Shown: piece by piece, positions 8,461 through 17,683 of the stretch | How the letters are laid out: each line of letters opens with the position of its first letter | How positions within the stretch are numbered: position 1 is the stretch's first letter | From: UBA2126 sp964510385 | GTDB taxonomy: Bacteria > Fidelibacterota > Marinisomatia > Marinisomatales > TCS55 | Direction of reading: 5' to 3' | NCBI GenBank assembly: GCA_964510385.1 | Contig: CAZECA010000003.1 | Span: forward strand, 42,524 to 106,523 | DNA: 64,000 nt | Notes under the pieces: generated by a model | Told to the model about the DNA's origin: nothing | Database searches by the model: none | What the model saw: only the letters and a program-made list of their open reading frames with translations | Made by a program: the position numbers and the translations under genes

Positions 8461-9323
8461 TGTTTTCTTCGCCCAAATCCGGGAACATACTTCACTGGCT
8501 CCAATGGGGTGCCCAAGAATTAGAGAACACTTTAGATAATAATAACCAAGAATCTGAATGGTTAATGTCTTCTTTGTTGAATTGTAAAAGATCTGAAATA
8601 ATTGGTTCCGAAAAATTAGTAACCCATGAACAGACTGAAACATTTAAAAAGTGGATTCAAAGAAGGAAAAATGGTGAGCCATCTCAATATATATCTGGCT
8701 GGACAGAATTTTACGGCAGAAGATTTAATGTATCTACATCTGTCTTGATTCCGCGACAAGAGACAGAACGACTTGTAGATGTTGCCATCCATACATTAAA
8801 TGATAATAAATCCATGAACATTGTAGATATTGGAACTGGTTCAGGCTGCATTGCAATATCCCTTGCGGCTGAGTTGAAAAATACATTCATTACTGGCGTT
8901 GATATTTCTGCTTCAGCGCTGACTATTGCTGAGGAAAATGCTGCTCTAAATAGCGTAGACAATATTGAGTTTTTACAACTTGATTTTTTAAACCAAATAC
9001 CGATTGAACCAAAGTATGATGCGCTAGTTATGAATCCGCCCTATATCCCTCATCTGGAAATGGATAGATTAATGGGTGAAGTGAAATTTAATGAACCAGA
9101 TCTGGCATTGACAGATCATAACAATGGATTAACCTTTTACCAACATTTAGCAATAGTAGCTAAAAACTGGGTCAAACCCAAGGGCTGGCTGATAATGGAA
9201 GTAGGTATTGGGGATCATCCACAAAAAGCAAAATCCTGTTTTAGCAATGATTCTTTCATCGAACATGAATTGCTTACTGATTTGAATTCTGATGATCGGA
9301 TATTACAAATGAGAGTTGTATGA
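8460..9323 (+). CDS. prmC: Release-factor glutamine N5-methyltransferase
   Basis: Uses S-adenosylmethionine to methylate the GGQ glutamine of release factors. An N-terminal helical release-factor-binding domain (about 1-95) is followed by a Rossmann methyltransferase domain. The SAM-binding motif DIGTGSGC is at 123-130 and the diagnostic NPPY glutamine-binding motif is at 192-195. It directly follows prfA with a one-base overlap and overlaps the UbiA gene by four bases (ATGA), so it is almost certainly in the same operon. Confidence 0.96.
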   Translation: MFSSPKSGNILHWLQWGAQELENTLDNNNQESEWLMSSLLNCKRSEIIGSEKLVTHEQTETFKKWIQRRKNGEPSQYISGWTEFYGRRFNVSTSVLIPRQETERLVDVAIHTLNDNKSMNIVDIGTGSGCIAISLAAELKNTFITGVDISASALTIAEENAALNSVDNIEFLQLDFLNQIPIEPKYDALVMNPPYIPHLEMDRLMGEVKFNEPDLALTDHNNGLTFYQHLAIVAKNWVKPKGWLIMEVGIGDHPQKAKSCFSNDSFIEHELLTDLNSDDRILQMRVV

Positions 9324-10165
9324 ATTACATTTGGCATCATATAAGATTACTACGCCCCATCAACTTGATTGTAAGCGCATTTGCTATGATCGTTTGCGCA
9401 AGTATACTTGACGGTTTAAATGAAACAGTAATCCTTTGGTCAACAATTATTGTGGTTGTGTGTTATAATGCCGCCGCCAATGCATATAATGATGTGATAG
9501 ATTACAATACAGATCTTATCAATCGCCCTAAGCGTCCACTTGTCACAGGACACGTCAAAGTCAAAACTGCACATTACATGGCTATAGTATTCTTTGTTAT
9601 CGGTAGTGTTGCCACAATAAATTTGAATTTGATTGCAACATTTATCGCCATTGGAATTGCCATGCCTATTATGATTCTTTATAGTAGATATTTAAAAGGG
9701 ACTCCGATTATTGGCAATATCACAGTGGCAGCTATTTTAGGATTATCATTCATTTTTTCAGGAATTGCATATAATAATGTTCAGAAAATGGTAATGCCGT
9801 CTTTTCTTGCGGTGGGCCTGACATTTGTAAGGGAAATGATCAAAGATATTTCCGATATTGAAGGAGACAGTAAAGCTGGTTTTAAAACATTTCCAGTATT
9901 ACATGGAGTTGAACGATCAGTACAATTAACTATTTTTGCATCAATTTTGATCGGGGTTCTATCTGTAGTACCTTTTTATTTGGGTTACTATGGAGTTCCT
10001 TATTTTATTGTTCTTGTTTTTGGAGTGGAAATTCCTTTGGTGATCATTGTATTTTCGTTTCTGAAAGAACCTGCAGTAACAAAAGCAAGACGCTTTTCCG
10101 AGGTATTAAAAATCAGCACAATCGCAGGATTGATCGCATTTTTTGTAGATAATTATGTCAACTGA
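9320..10165 (+). CDS. UbiA-family prenyltransferase
   Basis: Intramembrane enzyme that transfers an isoprenoid chain to an acceptor. The first Mg-binding motif NDVIDYNTD (57-65), followed by NRPKRPLVTG, fits the family pattern. A second Asp-rich motif, KDISDIEGDSKAG, lies in the second half. About eight or nine hydrophobic helices are visible. The NRPKRPLVTG sequence is common in geranylgeranylglycerol-phosphate and homogentisate-type members, but the acceptor cannot be decided from sequence alone. It overlaps prmC by four bases and dnaE by eleven. Confidence 0.9.
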   Translation: MNYIWHHIRLLRPINLIVSAFAMIVCASILDGLNETVILWSTIIVVVCYNAAANAYNDVIDYNTDLINRPKRPLVTGHVKVKTAHYMAIVFFVIGSVATINLNLIATFIAIGIAMPIMILYSRYLKGTPIIGNITVAAILGLSFIFSGIAYNNVQKMVMPSFLAVGLTFVREMIKDISDIEGDSKAGFKTFPVLHGVERSVQLTIFASILIGVLSVVPFYLGYYGVPYFIVLVFGVEIPLVIIVFSFLKEPAVTKARRFSEVLKISTIAGLIAFFVDNYVN

Positions 10166-13100
10166 ATTCGTCCACTTACACAACCATTCAGATTATAGTC
10201 TTTTGGATGGCGCTCAAACGGTTCAGACATTAGTGAACACCATTGATGATCTTAAGATGGACTCTGTGGCACTAACAGAACACGGCAATCTTTTCAGTGT
10301 TGTGCCATATTACAAATCAGCCAAAAAAGCAGGCATAAAACCGATCATTGGATGTGAGATTTACGTGGCGCATGGCAGCCGTTTTGATAAAAAACCTCGC
10401 TCTGAGGGCGGATGGGGTAACAACCATCTTATTTTATTAGCTCAAAACTTCACTGGATACAAAAACCTAATGAAGTTAGTGACATATGGCTATTTGGAAG
10501 GATTTTATTACCGCCCTAGAGTTGATAAAGAATTATTAAAAGAACACAACGAGGGCCTTATTTGTTCTTCTGGATGTTTGAAGGGGGAGATTCCTGAAAA
10601 GTTGATTAATGGCGACTGGGAAGCTGCAAAAGCAACAGCTCTTGAGTATGCAGAAATATTTCCAGGCCGCTTTTATTTGGAAATACAGAACCATGGGATT
10701 GAAGCTGAAAAACGAAATATTGAGTTGATCACTAAACTGGCAAGAGAACTAGCTCTCCCCTTGATAGCCACAAACGATGCTCATTATGCCAAGCATGAAC
10801 ATTGGGAGGCTCATGATATTCATATTTGTCTAGGAACAGGTAAAGACAGAGACGATCCAAACCGTCTCCGATATGCTACTCCTGAATTTTATTTTAAATC
10901 CCAGGATGACATGTACAAATTGTTTAAAGATTATCCTGATGCTCTTGAGAACACTCGTAAGATCGCTGACAGTATTGATCTGAAATTGCCAATGGGAGAT
11001 TACCATTTACCTACATTTCCCATTCCAGAACAAGCACCCTCTCATGATCCAGATCAGTATTTAAGATATCTTTGTGAAGAAGGTATTCGCAATCTATATG
11101 GCGGAACCAGCAAAGAACTTCAGGGACGTTTAGACCATGAATTGGATGTGATCCAAAAAATGGGATTTGCAGGATACTTCCTCATAACAATGGATTTTGT
11201 GAAATATGCAAAAAATCGAGGTATACCTGTTGGCCCAGGGCGCGGTTCTGCGGCAGGAAGTCTCGTATCCTATGCATTGGATATAACAACTATTGATCCA
11301 TTAAAACACGATCTTCTTTTTGAACGCTTTCTGAATCCAGAGCGAATCAGCTTGCCTGATATAGATATTGATTTTTGTATTGAAAGGCGCGGGGAAGTGA
11401 TTGATTATATAAAGCGGCAATATGGTGAAAATTCAGTTACGCAAATTATAACATTTGGTAAGATGAAAGCCCGACAGGCCATCAGGGACGTTGGTCGCGT
11501 ACTCGGATTTTCATTTGGGGATGTGGATAAAGTCGCCAAAATGATACCGGGAGGTCCATTTGTAACGTTAGATCAGGCCCTTGAACAAAGTCCAGATCTG
11601 CGGCAGGCATCAGAGGGTCAATACAAAGAATTAATTGAACATGCTATTACTCTTGAAGGAATGAATCGTCATGCATCCACACATGCGGCGGGTGTTGTGG
11701 TCACCCCAGGAGACTTGACAGATTACACTCCATTATTTAAATCCAATACAGGGGATATTACCAGTCAGTATGATATGAAAGGATTGGAAGATCTTGGTCT
11801 TTTAAAAATGGATTTTTTGGGCTTACGAAACCTGACTGTTATTGATCAAACAATAAAATTATTGAATAGTCGCGATGAAAAAATTGATATAGCAAAGATA
11901 AATATGGGAGACCCAAAGGTGTATGCACTTTTTTCCAAGGGCATGACCACAGGGGTTTTTCAATTTGAATCATCCGGAATGAGGGAATTTTTGAAAAAAC
12001 TTAAACCGACTCAGATTGAAGATCTCATTGCCATGAATGCTCTCTATCGTCCTGGTCCCATGGAAAATATTGATGATTTTATTAAGCGAAAACATGGGCA
12101 GAAAAAGATTACCTACCTGCATCCGACCCTGGAGCATATTTTAGAAGAAACCTATGGCATTATTGTTTACCAAGAACAAGTCATGCAGATCGCCCATGAG
12201 ATTGCCCAGTTCAGCCTAGCAGAAGCGGACATTATGCGTCGTGCCATGGGAAAAAAGATTAAATCTCTCATGGATGAAATGAAAGTCAAATTCATTGAGG
12301 GCGCTGAAAAGAACGGGATTAGCCGTACAAAGGCAAAAGATATTTATACATTAATTGAAAAATTTGCTGAATACGGATTCAATAAAAGCCACTCTACGGC
12401 TTATGCATATGTGGCATATCAAACAGCATGGCTCAAGACCCATTATCCGGCTGAATTCATGGCGGCAAACCTGACAAGCGAAATGTCTAACATTGATCGA
12501 ATCGTTATTCTAATTAATGAATGTAGAAAATTAAAGATAACAGTGGATTCTCCTGATATTAATATATCTGATATTCACTTCAAACCGGTAGATAATAAGA
12601 CCATATCATTTGGATTGAACGCTATCAAAAATGTTGGAACTAAAGCCCTTGAAAAAATTCTTGAATCCCGGAAAAAAGATGGAGAATTCGATTCTATGTT
12701 TGATTTTACCTCGCGTGTTGATCTGCGCGTGGTAAATAGAAAAGTACTGGAAAGTTTAATTATGTCCGGAGGTATGGACAGTTTAGATGGAGCACGCTCA
12801 GAAAAATATGCCACCATAGATATTGCGTTGAAATATGGCCAACAGATACAGGAAAACAGAATAAAAAACCAAGTTGATCTTTTTGGGCAAGAGGCCAATG
12901 GCCACTCATCCATGATGCCAGAACTCATTACTTCAGAAAACTGGACGGATACAGTGTCACTTCAAAAAGAGAAAGAAGTGTTGGGCCTGTATCTTACAGG
13001 ACATCCATTGCTTAAATATGCAGAAGACCTGGAAGAATTCAGCAATTTTGATTTCAGTGAAAATGTTGAAGAGATAAAATTAGATATGATACGTGTAGGA

Positions 13101-13586
13101 GGTTCTGTACAAGATTTTAAACTTCATTTCGATCGAAAAAATAACCAAATGGCTTTTTTCAAGTTGGAATGCTTGGGGGGTCAGGCAGAGATATTGGCCT
13201 TTAGCTCTGTATTTGATAAATATAAGGATCTGCTTGATAATGATGAGATCGTATTTGTTAGCGGGCGCCCTACGGATACATCTGACTTCAGCGATCTAAA
13301 AATCATTGCGGATGAGATAGTAGCCTTGGATCGAGCAAGAGATTATTATGCAAAAAATGTGAATATCAAATTTGAACCTGATCAAATGGGCACAAATGAT
13401 GTTGATGACATTTTTACATTAGCTCAAAAGTTTCATGGAAGGTGCGGATTAATATTTCATATTGCTTCAAATGAAGGGAAAGACAAGCGGATATTTTCTC
13501 ATAGCATACGTGTGTCTTCTGGCAGAGAATTTATCAAAAAACTACGGGATGTTTATGGTAAAGACAATGTGTGGGTTTCTAATTGA
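10155..13586 (+). CDS. dnaE: DNA polymerase III alpha subunit
   Basis: Replicative C-family polymerase, 1143 residues. The order is: an N-terminal PHP domain beginning FVHLHNHSDYSLLDG; a palm domain with GPGRGSAAGS; the catalytic aspartates at about 402 and 404 in LPDIDIDFC; fingers and beta-binding regions (RPGPM, GFNKSHSTAYAYVAYQTAWL); then helix-hairpin-helix and OB-fold segments in the last 250 residues. It is DnaE1-like, with no exonuclease insertion as seen in PolC. It starts with ATG inside the UbiA gene and ends in a TTGA overlap with dtd. Confidence 0.97.
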   Translation: MSTEFVHLHNHSDYSLLDGAQTVQTLVNTIDDLKMDSVALTEHGNLFSVVPYYKSAKKAGIKPIIGCEIYVAHGSRFDKKPRSEGGWGNNHLILLAQNFTGYKNLMKLVTYGYLEGFYYRPRVDKELLKEHNEGLICSSGCLKGEIPEKLINGDWEAAKATALEYAEIFPGRFYLEIQNHGIEAEKRNIELITKLARELALPLIATNDAHYAKHEHWEAHDIHICLGTGKDRDDPNRLRYATPEFYFKSQDDMYKLFKDYPDALENTRKIADSIDLKLPMGDYHLPTFPIPEQAPSHDPDQYLRYLCEEGIRNLYGGTSKELQGRLDHELDVIQKMGFAGYFLITMDFVKYAKNRGIPVGPGRGSAAGSLVSYALDITTIDPLKHDLLFERFLNPERISLPDIDIDFCIERRGEVIDYIKRQYGENSVTQIITFGKMKARQAIRDVGRVLGFSFGDVDKVAKMIPGGPFVTLDQALEQSPDLRQASEGQYKELIEHAITLEGMNRHASTHAAGVVVTPGDLTDYTPLFKSNTGDITSQYDMKGLEDLGLLKMDFLGLRNLTVIDQTIKLLNSRDEKIDIAKINMGDPKVYALFSKGMTTGVFQFESSGMREFLKKLKPTQIEDLIAMNALYRPGPMENIDDFIKRKHGQKKITYLHPTLEHILEETYGIIVYQEQVMQIAHEIAQFSLAEADIMRRAMGKKIKSLMDEMKVKFIEGAEKNGISRTKAKDIYTLIEKFAEYGFNKSHSTAYAYVAYQTAWLKTHYPAEFMAANLTSEMSNIDRIVILINECRKLKITVDSPDINISDIHFKPVDNKTISFGLNAIKNVGTKALEKILESRKKDGEFDSMFDFTSRVDLRVVNRKVLESLIMSGGMDSLDGARSEKYATIDIALKYGQQIQENRIKNQVDLFGQEANGHSSMMPELITSENWTDTVSLQKEKEVLGLYLTGHPLLKYAEDLEEFSNFDFSENVEEIKLDMIRVGGSVQDFKLHFDRKNNQMAFFKLECLGGQAEILAFSSVFDKYKDLLDNDEIVFVSGRPTDTSDFSDLKIIADEIVALDRARDYYAKNVNIKFEPDQMGTNDVDDIFTLAQKFHGRCGLIFHIASNEGKDKRIFSHSIRVSSGREFIKKLRDVYGKDNVWVSN

Positions 13587-14026
13587 TCGCTGTTCTGCAG
13601 AGAGTGTCATCTGGTGGTGTAACCGTTGGTAATCATGTTGTTGGTAAAATTGGGCATGGGTTGGTCGTTTTGCTGGGGGTAATGGGTGATGATGAAACGG
13701 ATGATATTGAAATTTTGGTGAATAAAATTTCCGGATTACGGATATTTGCTGATGAAAATGACAAAATGAATCTTTCTATTAAAGATGTAGATGGCAATGC
13801 TTTGGTTGTAAGTCAGTTTACTTTATGTGCGGATACACGTAAAGGTAGGCGCCCCAGTTTTGTTCGTGCTGCGTCACCGGAAAAAGGGAATGCGTTCTAT
13901 GAAAAATTCATTGAAGGGTTACGGAAAGAAGGTATTGATGTTGAATCTGGTGAATTTGGCGCAATGATGGATGTGACCATTCATAATAATGGGCCAGTAA
14001 CTATTGTGTTGGACAGTAGAGATTGA
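13583..14026 (+). CDS. dtd: D-aminoacyl-tRNA deacylase
   Basis: Hydrolyses D-amino acids and glycine wrongly attached to tRNA. At 147 residues it is full length. The family motifs SQFTLCADTRKGRRPSF and the C-terminal NNGPVTIVLDS, with its Gly-cis-Pro pair, are both present. It begins with TTG overlapping the dnaE stop (TTGA). The N-terminus IAVLQRVSSGGVTV aligns with the usual RAVVQRV start, so the TTG is probably real. Confidence 0.96.
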   Translation: MIAVLQRVSSGGVTVGNHVVGKIGHGLVVLLGVMGDDETDDIEILVNKISGLRIFADENDKMNLSIKDVDGNALVVSQFTLCADTRKGRRPSFVRAASPEKGNAFYEKFIEGLRKEGIDVESGEFGAMMDVTIHNNGPVTIVLDSRD

Positions 14027-14082
14027 ATTTTACTGGATAGATATCAAGAAAATTGTAATTTTAATGATTAAAGAGTAAATCT

Positions 14083-14487
14083 ATGGAACGTAAAATTAGA
14101 ATATTAATGGCTAAACCTGGATTAGATGGTCACGACCGGGGGATCAGAGTTCTGGCTTCTGCCTATCGAGATTCGGGGATGGAAGTGATCTATTTAGGCC
14201 TCCGTCAAACGCCGGAAATGATCGTTTCAGCAGCTTTACAGGAAGATGTGGATGTGGTGGCTCTTTCCAGCCTGAACAATGCACATATGACGATATTTAC
14301 TAAGGTAATTGAACTCATGAAGAAAAAAGATCTGGGCGATGTGCTCTTAACTGGAGGAGGGATTATTCCCGATAAAGATAAGGAAGCGTTGAGCAGCATT
14401 GGGGTAGGAAAACTTTTTGGCCCTGGTACACCAGTGCAAGAGACGATAGATTATATAACCAAATGGGTAAATACTAACCGCCGTTAA
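14083..14487 (+). CDS. Cobalamin-binding small subunit, methylmalonyl-CoA-mutase type
   Basis: A free-standing 134-residue B12-binding domain. GLDGHDRG is the DxHxxG motif whose His coordinates cobalt, and LTGGGIIP matches the second conserved turn around the nucleotide tail. It matches the small subunit of two-part acyl-CoA mutases such as methylmalonyl-CoA or 2-hydroxyisobutyryl-CoA mutase. The large catalytic subunit and the chaperone GTPase are not in the window. It lies three bases before the TPR gene, and 56 bases separate it from dtd. Confidence 0.9.
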   Translation: MERKIRILMAKPGLDGHDRGIRVLASAYRDSGMEVIYLGLRQTPEMIVSAALQEDVDVVALSSLNNAHMTIFTKVIELMKKKDLGDVLLTGGGIIPDKDKEALSSIGVGKLFGPGTPVQETIDYITKWVNTNRR

Positions 14488-14489
14488 CA

Positions 14490-15125
14490 ATGGATCTTTC
14501 TAGCAGAACAGCATTAGAACTGCTCTTCGCAGACAACTTTGAAACACGACTTTTTGCTGTCTTAGCTGAACACTATTTTAAGGATGGTGATTTGGATCGC
14601 GCCCGAAAGGTGTGTGAGATTGGCTTGGACTACCACCCAGAAAATGTAGATGGGTTATTTGTGTTAGCGCGAATGGAACAACGGGAAGGAGCTTTGAAAA
14701 AAGCAGAACAATCATTTAAATCCATATTGAAAGATGGAACAGTTCACCTTCAGGCTGTACTTGCACTGGCAGTTGTTCAATTTGAACTGGAACGATCAGA
14801 TAAAACATTATACCAAACATGGAAACAGGTACTGAAATGGGATCCATCCAATGAGATAGCTTTGGGCCATATAAAGAAATTGAAACCGGAAAGCCGTAAA
14901 AAGCGAGTAGTTAGAAAAAAGACAAAGAAGGTAGAAAAACCTAAGCCGGATGGCGCTATTGAGATAAGCTCGCGATTGGCAACGTTCACCATGGTAACTG
15001 TTTTAAAGAATCAGGGGCTTTACCATCAGGCTTTATCTGTTTTAGATGTTTTAGATAAAAAGGTTGCTGATAAGGACCGAATCAGTAAAGAAAAAAATGA
15101 ACTATTAGCTTTAATGGAAAATTAA
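14490..15125 (+). CDS. TPR-repeat protein of unknown function
   Basis: A 211-residue protein with no signal peptide, so probably cytoplasmic. Two or three tetratricopeptide-like units are visible in the first 110 residues (for example LAEHYFKDGDLDRARKVCEI and LARMEQREGALKKAEQSFKS), then a lysine/arginine-rich linker (about 130-150), then another helical pair (MVTVLKNQGLYHQALSVLDV). It probably mediates protein contacts; the partner is unknown. It sits three bases after the B12 gene and two before the aminopeptidase, so it is part of that operon. Confidence 0.8.
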   Translation: MDLSSRTALELLFADNFETRLFAVLAEHYFKDGDLDRARKVCEIGLDYHPENVDGLFVLARMEQREGALKKAEQSFKSILKDGTVHLQAVLALAVVQFELERSDKTLYQTWKQVLKWDPSNEIALGHIKKLKPESRKKRVVRKKTKKVEKPKPDGAIEISSRLATFTMVTVLKNQGLYHQALSVLDVLDKKVADKDRISKEKNELLALMEN

Positions 15126-15127
15126 TT

Positions 15128-16210
15128 ATGAGTACGGAGATTTTTTTTAAAAGACAAACAACATTGCGTAACAAACTAGCAAATGATGAGCTAGACGGCA
15201 TATTATTAACCAACTTGACAAGCATACGCTATATCTGTGGTTTCACCGGTTCAGCGGCCTCCTGTCTGATCACACCTGATGGTGCTTATTTCATTTCTGA
15301 TGGTCGATATGATGTTCAGTCCCAAGATCAGGTCAAAGGATTTAAAAGATATATAGATTTTGGTACGCACCTTTCCATAATTGAAAAGAATGGACTTATT
15401 TCAAATGGGTTAAACCTTGCTTTTGAGGGTGATCACACCAGTGTTCATCAGTACGACGATATGAGGTCCACATTTCCAAAAGTGACATGGGAATCCACAT
15501 CCATGATTATGGAAAACCTCCAAGCGGTTAAAGATGAATCCGAGCTGAGTGCAATACGAACGGCTGTTGAGGTAACCGATGTGGTATATGAGGAAATATT
15601 GCCAATGCTGACACCTGGAACAACGGAGAAAGAAGTGGCAATTCAAATGATCACTCGTTACCGGCAGGAGAGTGATGGTGAAGCCTATACACCCATCGTT
15701 GCCGGAGGGCCAAATAGTGCACTCCCCCACGCCGTTCCCAGCGATAGACCCTTTGAAAAAGGGGATTTCATTGTCATTGATGCAGCTGCGAAGTATGCCG
15801 GATACCATGCTGATATGACACGGAGTCCCGTAGTTGGAGAAGCCACCGAAAAACATCATTTAATCTATGACATCGTAAAAGGATCTCAACAGGCAGGGTG
15901 CGATGCAGCCAAGGCCGGAATGACATGTAAAGACATGGACAGTGTTACACGGGATTTTATCTCCGAGCGAGGTTACGGAGAATATTATAACCATGGAACG
16001 GGCCACGGACTGGGTCTGGAGATTCATACTGAGCCACGCATGAGTCAGTTAAGCACTCAAATACTTCAAGTCAACAATGTCGTCACTATTGAACCTGGAA
16101 TTTACTTAGCTGGCTGGGGCGGTGTGCGTATTGAAGATGATGTGATTATAAAAGATGATGGCTGTGAGGTTCTAAATCAGACCACAAAAGACCTTATTAT
16201 CTTAAACTAA
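15128..16210 (+). CDS. Xaa-Pro aminopeptidase / Xaa-Pro dipeptidase (M24 family)
   Basis: Two-metal peptidase that removes an N-terminal residue preceding proline. An N-terminal creatinase-type domain (about 1-130) is followed by the pita-bread domain. All five metal ligands are visible: D218, D229, H293 (GTGHGLG), E322 (IEPGIY) and E336 (RIEDD). At 360 residues it resembles the short YqhT/PepQ-like enzymes, which often lie near efp in other bacteria; no efp is present here. It is probably cytoplasmic and cotranscribed with the TPR gene. Confidence 0.93.
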   Translation: MSTEIFFKRQTTLRNKLANDELDGILLTNLTSIRYICGFTGSAASCLITPDGAYFISDGRYDVQSQDQVKGFKRYIDFGTHLSIIEKNGLISNGLNLAFEGDHTSVHQYDDMRSTFPKVTWESTSMIMENLQAVKDESELSAIRTAVEVTDVVYEEILPMLTPGTTEKEVAIQMITRYRQESDGEAYTPIVAGGPNSALPHAVPSDRPFEKGDFIVIDAAAKYAGYHADMTRSPVVGEATEKHHLIYDIVKGSQQAGCDAAKAGMTCKDMDSVTRDFISERGYGEYYNHGTGHGLGLEIHTEPRMSQLSTQILQVNNVVTIEPGIYLAGWGGVRIEDDVIIKDDGCEVLNQTTKDLIILN

Positions 16211-16216
16211 ACAGAA

Positions 16217-16957
16217 TTGACAATAGACATTTATTCTGAACCGGAGCTCTATGATGCGGCTCATTGGTGGAAAACGAATGATCTGGAATTTATTACAAAT
16301 TGTGCAGATGAGTTTGGCGGTCCGGTACTTGAACTCGCCGCCGGGACAGGACGTTTGGCGATGCCCATTTTATCCAACGGTCATACATATGATGGAATTG
16401 AATTAAGCCCTATTTTTGTTGATTACACAAAAAATAAACTAAAACAATTTGGTGAAAATGCATGTGTGACGGAAGGTGATATGTGTTACTTCAATCTAAA
16501 CCAGCAATACCAATTTATTTTTATAGGTTTTAATTCCATTTTTCATTTAATGACTGAAAACGATGTTCTATCCTGTTTCAAAAGCGTTAGAAAACATTTA
16601 ACAGGTGAAGGTACGTTTCTCCTTGATACTTTCATTCCTGACCCGCTTTTTTTGTATCGCGACAAACAAAAATATTATGTTATGGAATTTGATACATCTA
16701 GTGACGTTCATTGTATTGTAAGCGAGACCAATGAATATGACAGCAAGACCCAGATCAATCATATCCAATGGTACTTCAATTATGAGGATAAGGAAGAGCC
16801 AGAATGTTTCAATTTTGATATGCATATGATTTTTCCCGATACAATGGACAAATTGTTGACAGATGCAGGGTTGGTAATAAAAAATAAATTTGGCGATTAT
16901 GAAAGAACCCCATTAGGCTCTGAAAGTCAGTTGCAGATCTATGAGTGCGGAAAATGA
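16217..16957 (+). CDS. Class I SAM-dependent methyltransferase
   Basis: A 246-residue Rossmann-fold methyltransferase. VLELAAGTGRLAMPI at about residue 36 is motif I and DGIELSPIFVDYTKNK follows as motif II. The acceptor is unknown. The start is TTG, with no in-frame ATG before the SAM motif. The stop overlaps the ATG of the next gene (ATGA). It sits between the aminopeptidase and a DNA glycosylase, which does not reveal its job. Confidence 0.85.
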   Translation: MTIDIYSEPELYDAAHWWKTNDLEFITNCADEFGGPVLELAAGTGRLAMPILSNGHTYDGIELSPIFVDYTKNKLKQFGENACVTEGDMCYFNLNQQYQFIFIGFNSIFHLMTENDVLSCFKSVRKHLTGEGTFLLDTFIPDPLFLYRDKQKYYVMEFDTSSDVHCIVSETNEYDSKTQINHIQWYFNYEDKEEPECFNFDMHMIFPDTMDKLLTDAGLVIKNKFGDYERTPLGSESQLQIYECGK

Positions 16958-17565
16958 ATGTTAAACAAGGACTGGTCCACTTAAGTAAAGTGGATAGTAA
17001 AATGGCCCAAATCATAAATAAATTTGAGGAACCCGTGTTTACGAAGGGGGCAAACTATTTTGAAGCACTGGTAAGAGCTATTGTTTACCAGCAATTGAGC
17101 GGTAAGGCAGCTGCAACCATTTATGACCGCTTCAAAGGTTTATTTATGAGTGGTTCGTTCCCATCATCAAAAATGGTACTAGCAACAGGTCAAGATGTGT
17201 TGCGGTCAGTTGGTTTATCAAATCAAAAATCGTCCTATATACACAATATTGCTGAAGGTTTTGAAAACAAGAAAATTCCTGATAATCTGGATAAAATGAA
17301 GGATAAAGAAGTAATTGAATGCCTAACACAGATCAAAGGAATTGGCCCTTGGACAGCAGAAATGTTCCTTATGTTCACTTTGAACAGGCCGGATATATTT
17401 CCAGCAACTGATCTTGGGGTGCAAAAAGGGTTCCAGGTTTTTTATGGGCTAGACTCATTACCAGAATTATCTTTGATGATAGAAAAGTCCAAGGTCTGGA
17501 AACCTTATCGAACCTTGGCGGCGCACTATATGTGGCGTTTGGTGGAAGGTCCTTTTCAATGGTGA
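16954..17565 (+). CDS. DNA-3-methyladenine glycosylase II-like (AlkA/HhH-GPD family)
   Basis: Base-excision repair enzyme of the helix-hairpin-helix superfamily. The helix-hairpin-helix IKGIGPWTAEM lies at about 127-137 and the catalytic Asp is D153 in FPATDLGVQKGF. The conserved LVRAIVYQQLSGKAA is at 39-53. At 203 residues it is the short form without the N-terminal AlkA domain. I chose the ATG at 16954, which overlaps the previous stop, over a GTG nine bases upstream. A 118-base gap follows in which I see no clear terminator. Confidence 0.92.
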   Translation: MNVKQGLVHLSKVDSKMAQIINKFEEPVFTKGANYFEALVRAIVYQQLSGKAAATIYDRFKGLFMSGSFPSSKMVLATGQDVLRSVGLSNQKSSYIHNIAEGFENKKIPDNLDKMKDKEVIECLTQIKGIGPWTAEMFLMFTLNRPDIFPATDLGVQKGFQVFYGLDSLPELSLMIEKSKVWKPYRTLAAHYMWRLVEGPFQW

Positions 17566-17683
17566 TAGAGCATCTCATTTTTGATATTGGTGATATATCG
17601 CTGAAAATTGACCTAATGAATTGAATGAATGGAATCTACACATGATTTTCGTAATTTAAACTTTAACTGCCCTCAATAATTAT

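Noticed and set aside
15410..15859. 149-codon open frame antisense to the aminopeptidase
   Set aside because: The Cys/His-rich odd composition is typical of an antisense shadow; the sense strand has all five M24 ligands.
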